The notes: generated by a model not told the origin, from the sequence alone. Shown: positions 1 through 8,996, counted from the stretch's first letter. The stretch: 64,000 bases of DNA from Amphritea japonica ATCC BAA-1530 (GCF_016592435.1 NZ_AP014545.1:1240001-1304000); one strand, 5' to 3'. Numbers and translations: made by a program.

Positions 1-529
1 TACGAATCCGACTGTTTTCTGATTGTAGGAAGTATTCACCGTCTTCAACTTTTAAGCGGCCAACCATCAGGGTCATATTCTGTTCAAGGACTTTGACTAT
101 CTGACCTTCCTGGCGGCCACGGCGATCAACACCGCTGATACGTACTTGTACGCGGTCTCCATGAAAGGCTTTGAGCATCTGACTGTTGTGTAGGTATAGG
201 TCATCACCTTCGCCGTCCTGAGCCAGAAAGCCAAAGCCGTCAGGGTGTCCAATAACGCGGCCTTGAATCAGGTCTTCTTCTCGCAGCAGGCTATAGCCTT
301 TGCGTGGATCGAAATTAAGTTGTCCGTCGCGTTCCATCGCGCGGAGACGGCGTCTCAGGGCTTCTTTCTCTTCGCTTTCGAAAAGCTGTAATGTTTTTCC
401 CAGCTGTTCTCTGTTTAATGTTTTACCGGGTTCATCAAACAGCCCCATGATGTATTCACGACCGGGAATAGGGTTACTGTATTTTTCAAAATCTGCAGCA
501 TTTATTGCTGCTTTGGTATTGTTACTCAT
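1..529 (-). CDS. rnr: Ribonuclease R, N-terminal part (runs off the window start)
   Basis: This is the first 176 codons of RNase R, the 3'-5' exoribonuclease that degrades structured RNA and takes part in rRNA and tmRNA-linked quality control. Translation from the ATG at 529 begins MSNNTKAAINAADF. A basic winged-helix-like segment follows (RRRLRAMERDGQL). Then comes the cold-shock/OB region with GRVIGHPDGFGFL and DDLYLHNSQMLKAFHGDRV, which is typical of the RNase II/RNB family N-terminus. The frame is open to base 1, so the catalytic RNB and S1 domains lie outside the window. RNase II itself lacks the extended N-terminal helix-turn-helix seen here, which favours rnr. Start choice follows the first ATG, and only non-coding sequence lies upstream. 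Confidence 0.88.
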   Translation of the reverse strand, partial: MSNNTKAAINAADFEKYSNPIPGREYIMGLFDEPGKTLNREQLGKTLQLFESEEKEALRRRLRAMERDGQLNFDPRKGYSLLREEDLIQGRVIGHPDGFGFLAQDGEGDDLYLHNSQMLKAFHGDRVQVRISGVDRRGRQEGQIVKVLEQNMTLMVGRLKVEDGEYFLQSENSRIR

Positions 530-1426
530 TCTTTTCTCAAATAAACAACCTCAGACTTTACCCGGTGGTTTAAAGAACTCATTGTGCATGGGCCTGGAAA
601 CGATGGGGAATACTGTGGTCGGTATCACTCATTATGTTGAGTGAATCAATTGGGTTGATGTTCAGAACAGCTAATATGAGCTGAGCTTCTTGCTAAAATC
701 TGAACACCAATAAAATCATGCTGAGATTTTTCATATGTTATCTCATGCATGTGACATAAATATTTACACTGCCGCGGGTGCTGAAAAACAATTTTTGCGG
801 CATATCTCCTGCGAGTTAGCTTCTAAACCAGGCCATTTACCAAGCCTGTAATTCAGCAGGAATAAAACGTATTCAGGCAAGATAAGTTGTGTCAGTGCCT
901 GATTTTTTCTGCTCGGTTAAAGTTGACTGTTTCGTTTAACTGAATCGAAATAGCCTGAAGTAACAGACAGCTATAACGCTGGAGAACCGAACAGCAGAAA
1001 GAAATATCTTTGTAGCGAAAAATAAGACTGGAATTTAAAACAGAGGGACGAGAATACTAAGCGTAATACAACGACAGCAAATGGTTAAAAAATAGACTTT
1101 TTCTAAGCTAAGGCCACTATATAGTGTTAGCGTGTTTTGTCAATGTTTCGGTGTGGTTGCTTTGTACTCATATAACATTGATTGTAAGTTCTTATGAAGG
1201 AGGCTCTATTGAGAGAGCAAATGATGAAGACTGTGGTATTGATACATTCTGTGAATGCTCTGGTTCTCCTCCCATCGCGCATTTACACATTCTATTTTTG
1301 AGTATTCTTAGTCTTAGGGGGATGCCTGAATACTCCTATTCCTAACAAAGCTACTAGCGAAAGCGTGCGTTGATCGTGTGACGTACGCAAAGGGATATGG
1401 TTCATGGAGATAACTAGGCTGTGAGG
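530..1426. other. 897-base gene-poor region upstream of rnr
   Basis: No supportable gene is seen on either strand. The region is AT-rich. It has a small perfect hairpin at 626-643 (CACTCA / TGAGTG, 6-base loop) and a 12-base perfect palindrome at 1115-1126 (CACTATATAGTG). An open frame at 1124-1345 (73 codons) has a Cys/Ser-rich, low-plausibility translation and no convincing ribosome binding site. The rnr promoter should be in the left part, but no single box could be assigned with confidence. Confidence 0.5.
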
Positions 1427-2557
1427 TTATATAGCTAATTGGCTTTGATTGCGTCCATTCTGCTTAGCTTCATAGAGCGCTGAATCAGCAGCACGAAGCA
1501 AACCGCCGATATCGGTGTGATTGTTTTTAGCTAATACTGCGCTTCCCGCACTGATCGTTATAATGCCGACAGGTGAGTGTTTATGCGGTATGGCCAGCCC
1601 TGCAACCGAAGCGCATATTTCTTCGGCCAAGTGTTGCGCAGTGAAACCATCGGTGTCCGGTAAAATAAGTAAAAACTCCTCGCCTCCATAACGTGCAACC
1701 AGGTCACCTGGCCGATGAATTTTTTGAAGGAGGGTTTTGGCTACTGTTTTCAGGCATTCATCCCCCGCTTGATGTCCAAGATGGTCATTGTATTTTTTGA
1801 AAAAATCGACGTCCAGCATAACCAATGCTAACGGCCTTGCATGTCGTATCGCTCTTGCCCACTCCTTGTTCAAGGTGAAGTCCATGTTACGTCGATTAGC
1901 CAGGCCTGTTAGCTGATCTGTATTTGATTCTTCTTTTAGTTTGAATTGAGCTTCTTCGGTAAAGCTCAGTAAAGCAAAGACACCGCTAATTACACTAAAA
2001 ACAGGCCAGATAACTTGTGAAGAGATGATGGTGGCGCTGAAGAGTTCAGGTGAAAGCTCTAGTAACGCTGACCGAGCAGCGAGGCCTGCAGCCATAAAAA
2101 AGCAGGCGTAAGCCAGAACTATATCCGATGGGTTTCTGTGTTTTTTTACGTTGATGAAAAGGTAGCCAATAATACAAAATGCTAAAGGCACAAATAGAGC
2201 GCTAACGTGTAACGCGCCATTAAAATTAGCCACGTAGGTAAAGTAGCCTAAGGCCAGGCTGTTAATGACAAACATAGCGGTTACTAGTGTAAGTGGTAAT
2301 GAGTACTCGCAGCGTTTGTAACTAAAAATAACTAACCCCCAAATAAATACTGAAGACAATATGGCGGATACTATTTTTAATACAATGCCGATCTCAAATA
2401 CATATAAAAACCAACTCAGAAAATTTGCAGTAAAGGCAATCGTAAAGAAGAGGATGGACTTCTGCTTACCTTCAGGGTCCTTGATTCTTGCCCCTGAAAA
2501 CGCCAACACCAGGTTTATTAATGCAACAGTAAAGAAATAGGCCTGCTCAGCTGTCAT
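1427..2557 (-). CDS. Membrane-bound diguanylate cyclase (GGDEF protein)
   Basis: This 376-aa protein would make cyclic di-GMP from two GTP at the inner membrane. Residues 1-200 form about seven hydrophobic segments with no recognised sensor family. A short linker leads to a GGDEF domain starting at the conserved DQLTGLANRR (about 214-223). The active-site loop is GGEEF at 291-295, so the cyclase should be catalytically competent. An RPGD motif at 282-285, five residues before it, matches the product-inhibition I-site (RxxD). DFFKKYNDHLGHQAGD is the usual metal/substrate segment. There is no EAL domain. It is transcribed alone. The LapA-type adhesin at 32241 is a plausible downstream c-di-GMP target in this genome, but no direct link is visible. 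Confidence 0.9.
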   Translation of the reverse strand: MTAEQAYFFTVALINLVLAFSGARIKDPEGKQKSILFFTIAFTANFLSWFLYVFEIGIVLKIVSAILSSVFIWGLVIFSYKRCEYSLPLTLVTAMFVINSLALGYFTYVANFNGALHVSALFVPLAFCIIGYLFINVKKHRNPSDIVLAYACFFMAAGLAARSALLELSPELFSATIISSQVIWPVFSVISGVFALLSFTEEAQFKLKEESNTDQLTGLANRRNMDFTLNKEWARAIRHARPLALVMLDVDFFKKYNDHLGHQAGDECLKTVAKTLLQKIHRPGDLVARYGGEEFLLILPDTDGFTAQHLAEEICASVAGLAIPHKHSPVGIITISAGSAVLAKNNHTDIGGLLRAADSALYEAKQNGRNQSQLAI

Positions 2558-3244
2558 TTATATTCTCTTTCAGAGTAACGCTTCGATACGATTGGCAATA
2601 GTGTTGTCGAATAGTGTCTGTGTGCTTAATTCTGTATGGCTGGGGTTGTGTTGATCGCGTATAAACCTGTCTAAAAGGGCGCGAGGCTGGCAGTTGTTGT
2701 GCCGATGTAATGGAATATATAGCTTCATTGTATAGGCATTAATAGACTTGTCGCTATTCTATCTGAAAAGTACTCTGTCAGTATTGAACATAGGTACTAT
2801 TATTCTTTGTAGGGTGATTTAACTGAAGTTCACAAGGTGAAAAGAAACGATCCAGAGTAGCTGCATATAGTCTAAATAGTAGTAAAAGTATGGAGAAGTA
2901 GTTAAAGGAATTGCTTTGTTAAGGATCAGCGAAGGGGAGGCAGCTGAAAGCAAGTATGGTCAATCAGATCAATCGGTAGTCGAAAAAGGGTTATTAAACC
3001 TTGATCTGTTTATAACTACTTTTGATAGTTATCGCTTCCAATCTGGAAGATTATGCATCATCTTGATATCGCCGATCATTGCCAATGCTTGTCATTCCTC
3101 AAGAGGGGAGTGAGTACCTCCTTCCTATCTAATGTACCTCTGCTCGAAATGTGCTTGCATGGGTCGCGCTCTCTGAATATTATTAATATATTAACTACTT
3201 GCTGGTGCATCAACAGCAGAGCCATAAGCTAGGAGAATCGAGTA
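2558..3244. other. 687-base divergent intergenic region
   Basis: This region separates the minus-strand diguanylate cyclase from the plus-strand hydroxylase and must hold both promoters. Its main content is a repeat-like element at 2849-2995, which has a diverged second copy at 13236-13380. The 65-codon open frame at 2916-3113 starts inside that element. Its frame is not kept in the second copy, so it is not called a gene. The sequence before 3245 reads ctaggagaatcgagtaatg, giving a good Shine-Dalgarno (AGGAG) for the hydroxylase. Confidence 0.6.
2849..2995. repeat. Diverged intergenic repeat, copy A
   Basis: It aligns over its whole length with 13236-13380. Both copies begin gatcc-(a/g)g(a/g)gtagctg and share an almost unchanged core from about 2917 to 2985: gttaaggatcagcgaagggg, then a gctgaaa stretch, then gtatggtcaa and a gat(c/g)aatcggyag tail. 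The TCAGC...GCTGA stem (12-base loop) is kept in both copies. A 1-base length difference after GCTGA breaks any common reading frame, so conservation looks structural, not protein-coding. Each copy lies upstream of a minus-strand gene. The function is unknown: an RNA element or a decayed mobile-element end are both possible. Confidence 0.65.
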
Positions 3245-5179
3245 ATGCAATATCATCTGAATGGGTTTAAACCCGGTAATTACCAGGTTCCTGATGAGGC
3301 TAGAAAGCCTTACCCAGAGCCGCCGATTGTGGACCTGCCTAATGAAGTGGATGTGTTGATCATCGGCACAGGCCCTGCAGGCTTGACTATGGCAAGACAG
3401 TTATCTGAGTTTTCAGATATTAAAACATGCATAGTTGACATGGAATCTGGCCCCTTGCTGTTTGGACGCGCAGATGGGATCTCATGCCGTACCATGGAAA
3501 TTATGGAGGCCTTTAATAGTAGTGAAATGGTGGTTAAAGAAACCTACCAGCTGAAACAAAACACATTCTGGGAGCCAGATGCGGAAAATCCAGAGAACAT
3601 AAAACTTACACACAAAATTGCAGATGCCCGTGCTGGGCTTTCCGAGTTTACACACGGCATTGTTAACCAGGCACGCCTGCATGAGCTGCTGGTTGATGGT
3701 ATGGAAAGATCGGTCACCCAACTCAGCCCTGATTATAGTCGTGAACTGGTTGAGATGAAGATTGATGAAAGTCTCACTCAGGATCTTGATGCTTACCCTA
3801 TAACGGCAACCTTCAAGCGAGTCGATGACGCAGGCGCAGGTAAAACTGAAACGGTTAAAGCGCGTTACATTGTAGGTGGCGACGGTGCCCGAAGTAATGT
3901 TCGCAGAAGCATGAATATCCCTCTGGAGGGTGACTCTGCCAACAAAGCGTGGGGCGTCATGGATATTCTGTTGAATACGGATTTCCCAGACATTCGCGTT
4001 AAGAGCTTTATTCAGTCAAAAGAGCATGGTGCGGTCATGACCATTCCGCGTGAAGGTGGCTATCTTTGCCGGTTCTATGTAGAGCTGGATCTGCTTGGCA
4101 AGGACAAGCGTGCTAAGGATGTCAAACTGACCGAGCAAGACCTTATCGCCAAAGCTCAGAAGATTTTTCATCCCTATACACTGGATGTGAAAGAAGTGGC
4201 CTGGTGGTCAGTCTATGAGGTCGGTCAGCGTATAGCGGAGCGTTTTGACAATCGCCCAGTGGGTAGTTCAGAGGATATTATTCCCCGTGCATTTGTTGCT
4301 GGTGACGCCTGTCATACGCACAGCCCCAAAGGCGGATGGGGTTTGAATACTTCGCTCCCTGACACCTTTAATCTGGGCTGGAAACTGGCTGCTGTACTTC
4401 AGGGCAGAAGCCATTCAAAATTGCTGAGTACCTACGGTACGGAGCGACGCAAAGTGGCGCAGCAGTTAATCGACGCCGACCGTGAGCTATCTAAGCTGGT
4501 TGCTACCCGGCCAAACGCAGGCGATAACTCCGAGCAGGCAAAAGTAGATACGGCTAAGATCGAAGCTTTTATGCAACGACAAAGCGGCTTTGTCTCCGGA
4601 ACATCGATTGAATATTACCCATCGTATATTTGTACAGGCCAGGATAACCAACAGTTGGCTTCTGGCTTTAAGATTGGTCAGCGTTTTCATTCGGCTGAAG
4701 CGACTCGCGTAGCAGACGGTAGAAGCCAGCACTTGGGGCACTTAGTTAAAGCGGATGGTCGCTGGAGGATCTTCCTGTTTGGCGATACGCAAGCTCCCAC
4801 AGATCCTTCATCGGCTGCATATCAATTCATCGATTTCCTGGCCAACGATGAGTCTTCACCGGTGCAAAAATATACACCGAAGGGCTCTGATATTGACTCG
4901 GTCTTTGATACCTATGCGGTGTTCCAGCAACAAGATCTGTCGATGCACGGTCTGCAGGACTACCTGTGGCCTGCAAAAGGCAAGTACGGGCTGCGGGACT
5001 ATGAAAAGGTATTCCAGTCTGATGCAAGCAATGACATCTATGACCTACGCGGAATTGATCGTAGCACTGGGTGTATAGTGGTTGTTAGGCCTGATCAGCA
5101 TATCGCTACCATCCTGCCTGTCACGGCACACGAGGAGTTAACGAAGTTCTTTGATGTCTTCATGATTGAACAGAAGTAA
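3245..5179 (+). CDS. FAD-dependent aromatic hydroxylase, 3-hydroxybenzoate 4-monooxygenase / phenol 2-monooxygenase type
   Basis: The 644-aa protein is a class A flavoprotein monooxygenase that would hydroxylate a phenolic acid using NAD(P)H and O2. The N-terminal dinucleotide fold has GTGPAG at 41-46. The DG motif appears as GGDGARSNVRR from about residue 211, and the FAD-ribose GD motif as GDACHTHSPKGG from about 353. A C-terminal thioredoxin-like domain follows from about 470, as in MobA and phenol hydroxylases. Length matches that subgroup (about 640 aa), not the 400-aa p-hydroxybenzoate hydroxylases. The GD motif reads GGWGLN where MobA-type enzymes, as I recall them, usually have AGQGMN. 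No ring-cleavage gene is nearby, so the substrate is open. A terminator follows directly. Confidence 0.85.
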   Translation: MQYHLNGFKPGNYQVPDEARKPYPEPPIVDLPNEVDVLIIGTGPAGLTMARQLSEFSDIKTCIVDMESGPLLFGRADGISCRTMEIMEAFNSSEMVVKETYQLKQNTFWEPDAENPENIKLTHKIADARAGLSEFTHGIVNQARLHELLVDGMERSVTQLSPDYSRELVEMKIDESLTQDLDAYPITATFKRVDDAGAGKTETVKARYIVGGDGARSNVRRSMNIPLEGDSANKAWGVMDILLNTDFPDIRVKSFIQSKEHGAVMTIPREGGYLCRFYVELDLLGKDKRAKDVKLTEQDLIAKAQKIFHPYTLDVKEVAWWSVYEVGQRIAERFDNRPVGSSEDIIPRAFVAGDACHTHSPKGGWGLNTSLPDTFNLGWKLAAVLQGRSHSKLLSTYGTERRKVAQQLIDADRELSKLVATRPNAGDNSEQAKVDTAKIEAFMQRQSGFVSGTSIEYYPSYICTGQDNQQLASGFKIGQRFHSAEATRVADGRSQHLGHLVKADGRWRIFLFGDTQAPTDPSSAAYQFIDFLANDESSPVQKYTPKGSDIDSVFDTYAVFQQQDLSMHGLQDYLWPAKGKYGLRDYEKVFQSDASNDIYDLRGIDRSTGCIVVVRPDQHIATILPVTAHEELTKFFDVFMIEQK

Positions 5180-5210
5180 CAATCTCTTCGCGTTATCAAA
5201 TACTCCTCTA

Positions 5211-5242
5211 AGCCCGTCGGTTGAATTCTGGCGGGCTTTTTT
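5211..5242 (+). terminator. Rho-independent terminator after the hydroxylase
   Basis: An AGCCCGTC...GGCGGGCT stem with a 10-base loop is followed by six T residues, 32 bases after the stop codon of the flavin hydroxylase. Confidence 0.85.
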
Positions 5243-5725
5243 CTCTCTCCAGATAAGTCCAGTTTCGCGACACCGTGAAACAACTAGAAACCAAGTGTAG
5301 ATATGGCTAGATATTCTGGGCGGGCATAATGTCGTTCTTTGACATAGAGTAGAGCTCTGATTAATTTAAGAACGTCTCTAGCTCAGCTATCGACATAAAG
5401 AAGATACTTAACGTCTGTAGAAAATAACAGACAACAAGAGATTTGTTGTAGCAGCAGCCTCCTGTTCAATCTGCTTGATGTTGGTTTTTTGATAAACTCG
5501 ATTCTTCAGCGTCTATCCCGATAGGGTATGACAGCTCTGATGGACCTGTAAGGATTGGGCCGCAAGCCGATTTCTGAGTTAGTTTTAAAGGGACCTGTGA
5601 AAAAAGTTAACAATATGCCAAAAGCAGTCATCAGTTTCACGTAAAGATTAGAGCCTTATCGCTCCAAAATAACATCACGCTCAAGAAAGTATGCCACCAC
5701 AGCATCCCCGAAAGCAGAAAGACTC
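5243..5725. other. 483-base intergenic stretch
   Basis: It lies between a plus-strand terminator and the 3' end of the minus-strand TetR operon. No open frame of plausible composition, RNA gene or strong terminator was found on either strand. The operon transcript must end somewhere here, but no clear intrinsic terminator is seen. Confidence 0.4.
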
Positions 5726-5980
5726 TTACAGTTTCAATGAGCTGAGTAGCGGACTAAGTAAAAGAGTGATAGCCATAACGATCCAGGTTAGGCAGATAAG
5801 CCAGTATGTCCACGGGTTCTGGTGCTTGCTGACTAACTCAAATAGATGAGTTGTACCGCTTTTAAGGTCGGGTATAACCCAGCATAGGATAATTACTCCC
5901 CATAACCACATTAGCTGCAACCCAACAGCCAAATAGATCAATACCAGCCCGAGAATCGCTTTCCACTTTGTGCTTTCCAT
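5726..5980 (-). CDS. Small membrane protein, 84 aa, last gene of the TetR operon
   Basis: It is very hydrophobic, with about three predicted membrane spans, and rich in Trp. I do not recognise a named family. Its C-terminal two-thirds resembles the 56-aa protein encoded at 8823-8993: both carry W-V-x-x-D-L-x-x-G in the first span, then an N/Q-x-PW-(S/T)-YW motif at the start of the last span. The two are therefore probably paralogues within one operon, this one with an extra N-terminal span. It begins 38 bases after the radical SAM gene on the same strand. Two related small membrane proteins at the two ends of an operon suggest membrane subunits or chaperones of the enzymes encoded between them (inference). 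Confidence 0.7.
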   Translation of the reverse strand: MESTKWKAILGLVLIYLAVGLQLMWLWGVIILCWVIPDLKSGTTHLFELVSKHQNPWTYWLICLTWIVMAITLLLSPLLSSLKL

Positions 5981-6018
5981 GATTACTCATCTTATGTCGG
6001 TATAGGAAGCGCTATAAT

Positions 6019-7260
6019 CTAGAAATAACTGGAGTTAATCCAGCCTATATTTCTGGCTTTAACGAAACTTCGCTTAAGACTACGTCCAAGACTGTTATAT
6101 TTCTCGTAAAACCAGGCCTGTCCCTCTTCTAGCGCTTGAGGCGTCATCTGCTTCGGCTGAAAAACGGCATGGGTGCCATCGTAAAGCGACCAATCTTTCG
6201 TTAATAAGCGTTGCTCATCTTCTAACTGCTGATAAAAAGTAGTACCCGGATATGGGGTGATAATAACTGAATGGCAAACATCCAACTCAACATCTTCAAC
6301 GAAGGCTAACGTCTCTTCGAAGATGTCGCTGTTATGCTCATCGAAACCAAATAGCATCGCAGAATCAACAGCGATATTATATTCGTGTAGTTTACTTATA
6401 TATTCTTTGGTTTTATCTATTTTGATGAACCCTTTTCCTGCCGCTTTCAACGCTGCACGGGAAGGTGTTTCGAGTCCTGATAGCAGATAAAAAAGGCCAC
6501 TCTGAGCCGCGGCTTCTAGCAGGTCATCGTGTTCTGCAATGTTAATGGTCGCTTCTGCTACCCATTTAATATTAAGCGGTTTTAATGCTTCAAATAACTC
6601 AAACGCATACTCTCGATCGGCAATCAGGTTGTCAGCATGAAGCTCAATGTATTCAAGTCCAGACTTACGAATTTCATCGATTACCTGATCAACTGGGCGA
6701 TTATGCATACCATCAAAAAAGCGATGGACCGTGCAATATGAGCATTTAAACTTACAGCCCCGTGAAACCACAACGGAGCCCAGTCCACCATAGGGAGTCA
6801 GATCCATATATTCATGTGGAAAAGGGCGTAGGGATGACAGGTCTGAAAGCTGTTCTCCATGATAGCGAGTCTTCAGTCCCCCATTGGTGAAATCATTCAG
6901 CAAATCGGGCCAGACTGTTTCGGCTTCACCGATAATGACCGCATCACTGTGTTCAAGTACTTCATCAGACATGAAAGATGCATGCAGGCCACCAAAGATG
7001 ACTGCTTTACCTTGTTTTCGGTACTCATCGGCTAAGTGATAGCCCCTGTATGCATCGGGTGTGGACATAAATATTGCAATTAAATCGGCCTTGATTGTCA
7101 AATCAGCTGCGCCCTGGGATGTTTCATCGATCAGGTCAACTTCAACCCAGTCAGGCGTTGCAGCAGCTAATGAGTAAATACTTTGAGGAGGCGCTCCCAT
7201 AAATTGCTTATAGTCTTTAAATGCGCCTGCGGCTGATGCTTTAATAATGTAAATCTTCAT
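6019..7260 (-). CDS. B12-binding-domain radical SAM enzyme
   Basis: The 413-aa protein has a Rossmann-like N-terminal domain (about 1-125) of the cobalamin-binding type found in class B radical SAM enzymes, with VIFGGLHASFMSDE around residues 87-100 and IIGEAE around 110. The radical SAM core carries C-x3-C-x2-C as SRGCKFKCSYC (Cys169, 173, 176), which binds the 4Fe-4S cluster and S-adenosylmethionine. A GLETPS segment further on is also typical of the core. No DxHxxG base-off motif is visible. Such enzymes methylate or otherwise alter unactivated carbons, including in lipids. It sits 30 bases after the di-iron hydroxylase, so action on the same lipid-like substrate is the simplest inference. 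Confidence 0.82.
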   Translation of the reverse strand: MKIYIIKASAAGAFKDYKQFMGAPPQSIYSLAAATPDWVEVDLIDETSQGAADLTIKADLIAIFMSTPDAYRGYHLADEYRKQGKAVIFGGLHASFMSDEVLEHSDAVIIGEAETVWPDLLNDFTNGGLKTRYHGEQLSDLSSLRPFPHEYMDLTPYGGLGSVVVSRGCKFKCSYCTVHRFFDGMHNRPVDQVIDEIRKSGLEYIELHADNLIADREYAFELFEALKPLNIKWVAEATINIAEHDDLLEAAAQSGLFYLLSGLETPSRAALKAAGKGFIKIDKTKEYISKLHEYNIAVDSAMLFGFDEHNSDIFEETLAFVEDVELDVCHSVIITPYPGTTFYQQLEDEQRLLTKDWSLYDGTHAVFQPKQMTPQALEEGQAWFYEKYNSLGRSLKRSFVKARNIGWINSSYF

Positions 7261-7290
7261 GACTTTTTCCTTAACAGAGATACAAGATCG

Positions 7291-8184
7291 CTACACAGAC
7301 TTTATTGTTTCAGATTTTTTTTTAGATTGTCTTTCTGGTTGCCAGCCAGGGCCGCGAAACAGGTATCCTAAAACTTCACCAACACCTTTCGCTTTAACCA
7401 GATCACGATATAGCTTTGGAAATTCATAGAATTGAACTGTGATCGGGTTTTTACTGGTCATAGGTGTTGTAAGGCCATAATTAGGCAGCTCTTCCTCTTT
7501 GTGAAAGGTACCAAAGAGACGGTCCCAGATGATCAGAATACCGCCAAAGTTCTTATCGATATATTTCCTGTCAGAACCGTGGTGTACGCGATGATGAGAA
7601 GGGGTGTTAAACAGCCACTCGATGGGGCCAAGTTTTCCTACCATCTCGTTATGTAGCCAGAACTGATAAGCCTGTACTAAAACTTCAGCAGCGAAGATAA
7701 GGATAGGATTAAAACCCATCAGTACCAGCGGTAGGTGGAACATTACTGAAACAATCGGATCAAAAAAGCTGAATCGGAAAGCGGTGGCCGTGTTCATCAT
7801 TGATGAACTGTGGTGTACCGAATGCGCCAGCCAGAATAGTCGGACCTTATGAATAACATAGTGTTCGATGTAATAAGTCAGATCAGCAAGCATCAGTACC
7901 AGCAAACCGGTGTAACCGTTAATCGGTAGTTTCCAGGGGATCATCTCGTGAATCATAAAATAGAGATAAACCCCGGCACCAAATGTAAAAATTTCAGCCA
8001 GATAGAAAGGAACCTGGGTGAACATGCTGGAAAGAGTCTCCAGAAAGCGTTCACCGCTGAATCGTTTAGTAATCAGATCATCTGTTAACTCCAAAGCGAT
8101 AAAGAAGAGTGCGAATACCAGGGTCCAGTCATAGATATCAAAAGAGATATATTCAAAGAATTCCAGCCAGAGTTGTTCGTTCAT
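7291..8184 (-). CDS. Fatty acid hydroxylase / sterol desaturase family di-iron membrane enzyme
   Basis: The 297-aa integral membrane protein has the full histidine set of the FA_hydroxylase superfamily: HYVIH at 108-112, HSVHH at 121-125, a single His in FWLHNE near 178 and HHRVHH at 197-202. These bind a non-haem di-iron centre that hydroxylates or desaturates lipids. Four or so hydrophobic segments surround the motifs. The family includes sterol desaturases, C4-sterol oxidases and alkylglycerol monooxygenase. No squalene or sterol genes are in the window, so the substrate is unknown. It starts 10 bases after the GyrI-like gene and is followed by a radical SAM enzyme in the same operon, which points to a two-step lipid modification. 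Confidence 0.87.
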   Translation of the reverse strand: MNEQLWLEFFEYISFDIYDWTLVFALFFIALELTDDLITKRFSGERFLETLSSMFTQVPFYLAEIFTFGAGVYLYFMIHEMIPWKLPINGYTGLLVLMLADLTYYIEHYVIHKVRLFWLAHSVHHSSSMMNTATAFRFSFFDPIVSVMFHLPLVLMGFNPILIFAAEVLVQAYQFWLHNEMVGKLGPIEWLFNTPSHHRVHHGSDRKYIDKNFGGILIIWDRLFGTFHKEEELPNYGLTTPMTSKNPITVQFYEFPKLYRDLVKAKGVGEVLGYLFRGPGWQPERQSKKKSETIKSV

Positions 8185-8194
8185 CTTTTTTCCC

Positions 8195-8812
8195 CTACTG
8201 AATAGCCATGTAAGCTGTAAATTGATTGACCTGATAATCCGGTGATAAAAGGTAGATCTCGTAGTCGCCTTTAAACTTAAGCGGATTTACAAATTGATTG
8301 GCCTTTGCCCAACCATCCAGAACATAGTTGTTTGGCATAACTGCATACTGGCCGGGATCAACAGTGATGGCATGAATACGGCCGTTAAATCTAAAGTTTT
8401 TAGGTGCTGGATACCCTAGCGTTACACTCACCTGATTCTGTTGTTGGTTATAGCTATGGTAAACGGCAAATACTTTAAATGGGTCCCTTGGCGTTAAGGT
8501 AGTTGCGAGATCCTGTTGCGCGAATGCTTGCCAGCTTTGATCAAGTTGATGTTGCACATCGCCTGTAAGATCGATGCGACTTTCAATGCCTGCGATAACA
8601 GCACCGTTGCTCAGATAAGCTGTTTTGGGTGTTAGCCGTTTTTTTGTTGGTTGTTGCGATGATTTATCAGTTGCTGTATCGAGCTCTTTACCAGGGTACG
8701 GCTGCTCCGAGGTAAGGGATGACTGAATCAACCAGCCGGCAAGACCAAACATGAGTAGTACTGCAACAAAGTAAATAATCCGGATAAATCCATTGTGATT
8801 CGGCAATGCCAT
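8195..8812 (-). CDS. Membrane-anchored protein with GyrI-like / effector-binding domain
   Basis: The 205-aa protein has one N-terminal membrane span (about 9-31), then a low-complexity Gln/Thr/Lys linker to about residue 65, so the soluble part should face the periplasm. The C-terminal domain has the pattern of GyrI-like small-molecule-binding folds: FKVFAVYHSY, then SVTLGYP, then ITVDPGQYAVMP and a Trp-Ala-Lys helix. That fold is known from GyrI, from AraC/MerR effector domains and from some hydrolases of reactive small molecules. The match is by pattern only. Located between the small membrane gene and the di-iron enzyme, it could bind the operon's substrate or product (inference). Confidence 0.6.
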   Translation of the reverse strand: MALPNHNGFIRIIYFVAVLLMFGLAGWLIQSSLTSEQPYPGKELDTATDKSSQQPTKKRLTPKTAYLSNGAVIAGIESRIDLTGDVQHQLDQSWQAFAQQDLATTLTPRDPFKVFAVYHSYNQQQNQVSVTLGYPAPKNFRFNGRIHAITVDPGQYAVMPNNYVLDGWAKANQFVNPLKFKGDYEIYLLSPDYQVNQFTAYMAIQ

Positions 8813-8822
8813 GTTTTACCCC

Positions 8823-8993
8823 TTACCAATAGAAACAAGATACAGCGACTAGTATCCAGATTAGAATCAGAACCCAATAACTCCATGGCTCCTGATTACG
8901 GAAGTACTCACGGTGTAACCAGACAGAGCCGGCATACAGATCCCATGCGACCCATAGCAGAAGTAAAATACCCAGAATTGATGTCCACACCAT
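8823..8993 (-). CDS. Small membrane protein, 56 aa, second gene of the TetR operon
   Basis: The frame starts MVWTSILGILLLLWVAWDLY and ends SCFYW. An AAGGAG Shine-Dalgarno, placed within the last codons of the TetR gene, lies 7 bases before the ATG at 8993. It has two hydrophobic spans with a short charged loop (HREYFRNQ) between them and eight Trp in 56 residues. The last span opens with EPWSYW, matching NPWTYW in the 84-aa protein at 5726-5980. It lies 3 bases after tetR and 10 bases before the next gene, so it is almost certainly translated. Family not recognised. Confidence 0.75.
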   Translation of the reverse strand: MVWTSILGILLLLWVAWDLYAGSVWLHREYFRNQEPWSYWVLILIWILVAVSCFYW

Positions 8994-8996
8994 GAT

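Noticed and set aside
1124-1345. 73-codon frame before the diguanylate cyclase
   Set aside because: It has unusual Cys/Ser-rich composition, no ribosome site and no neighbour support.
2916-3113. 65-codon frame MLRISEGEAAES...
   Set aside because: It starts inside the 145-base repeat, and the second copy of the repeat breaks the frame.
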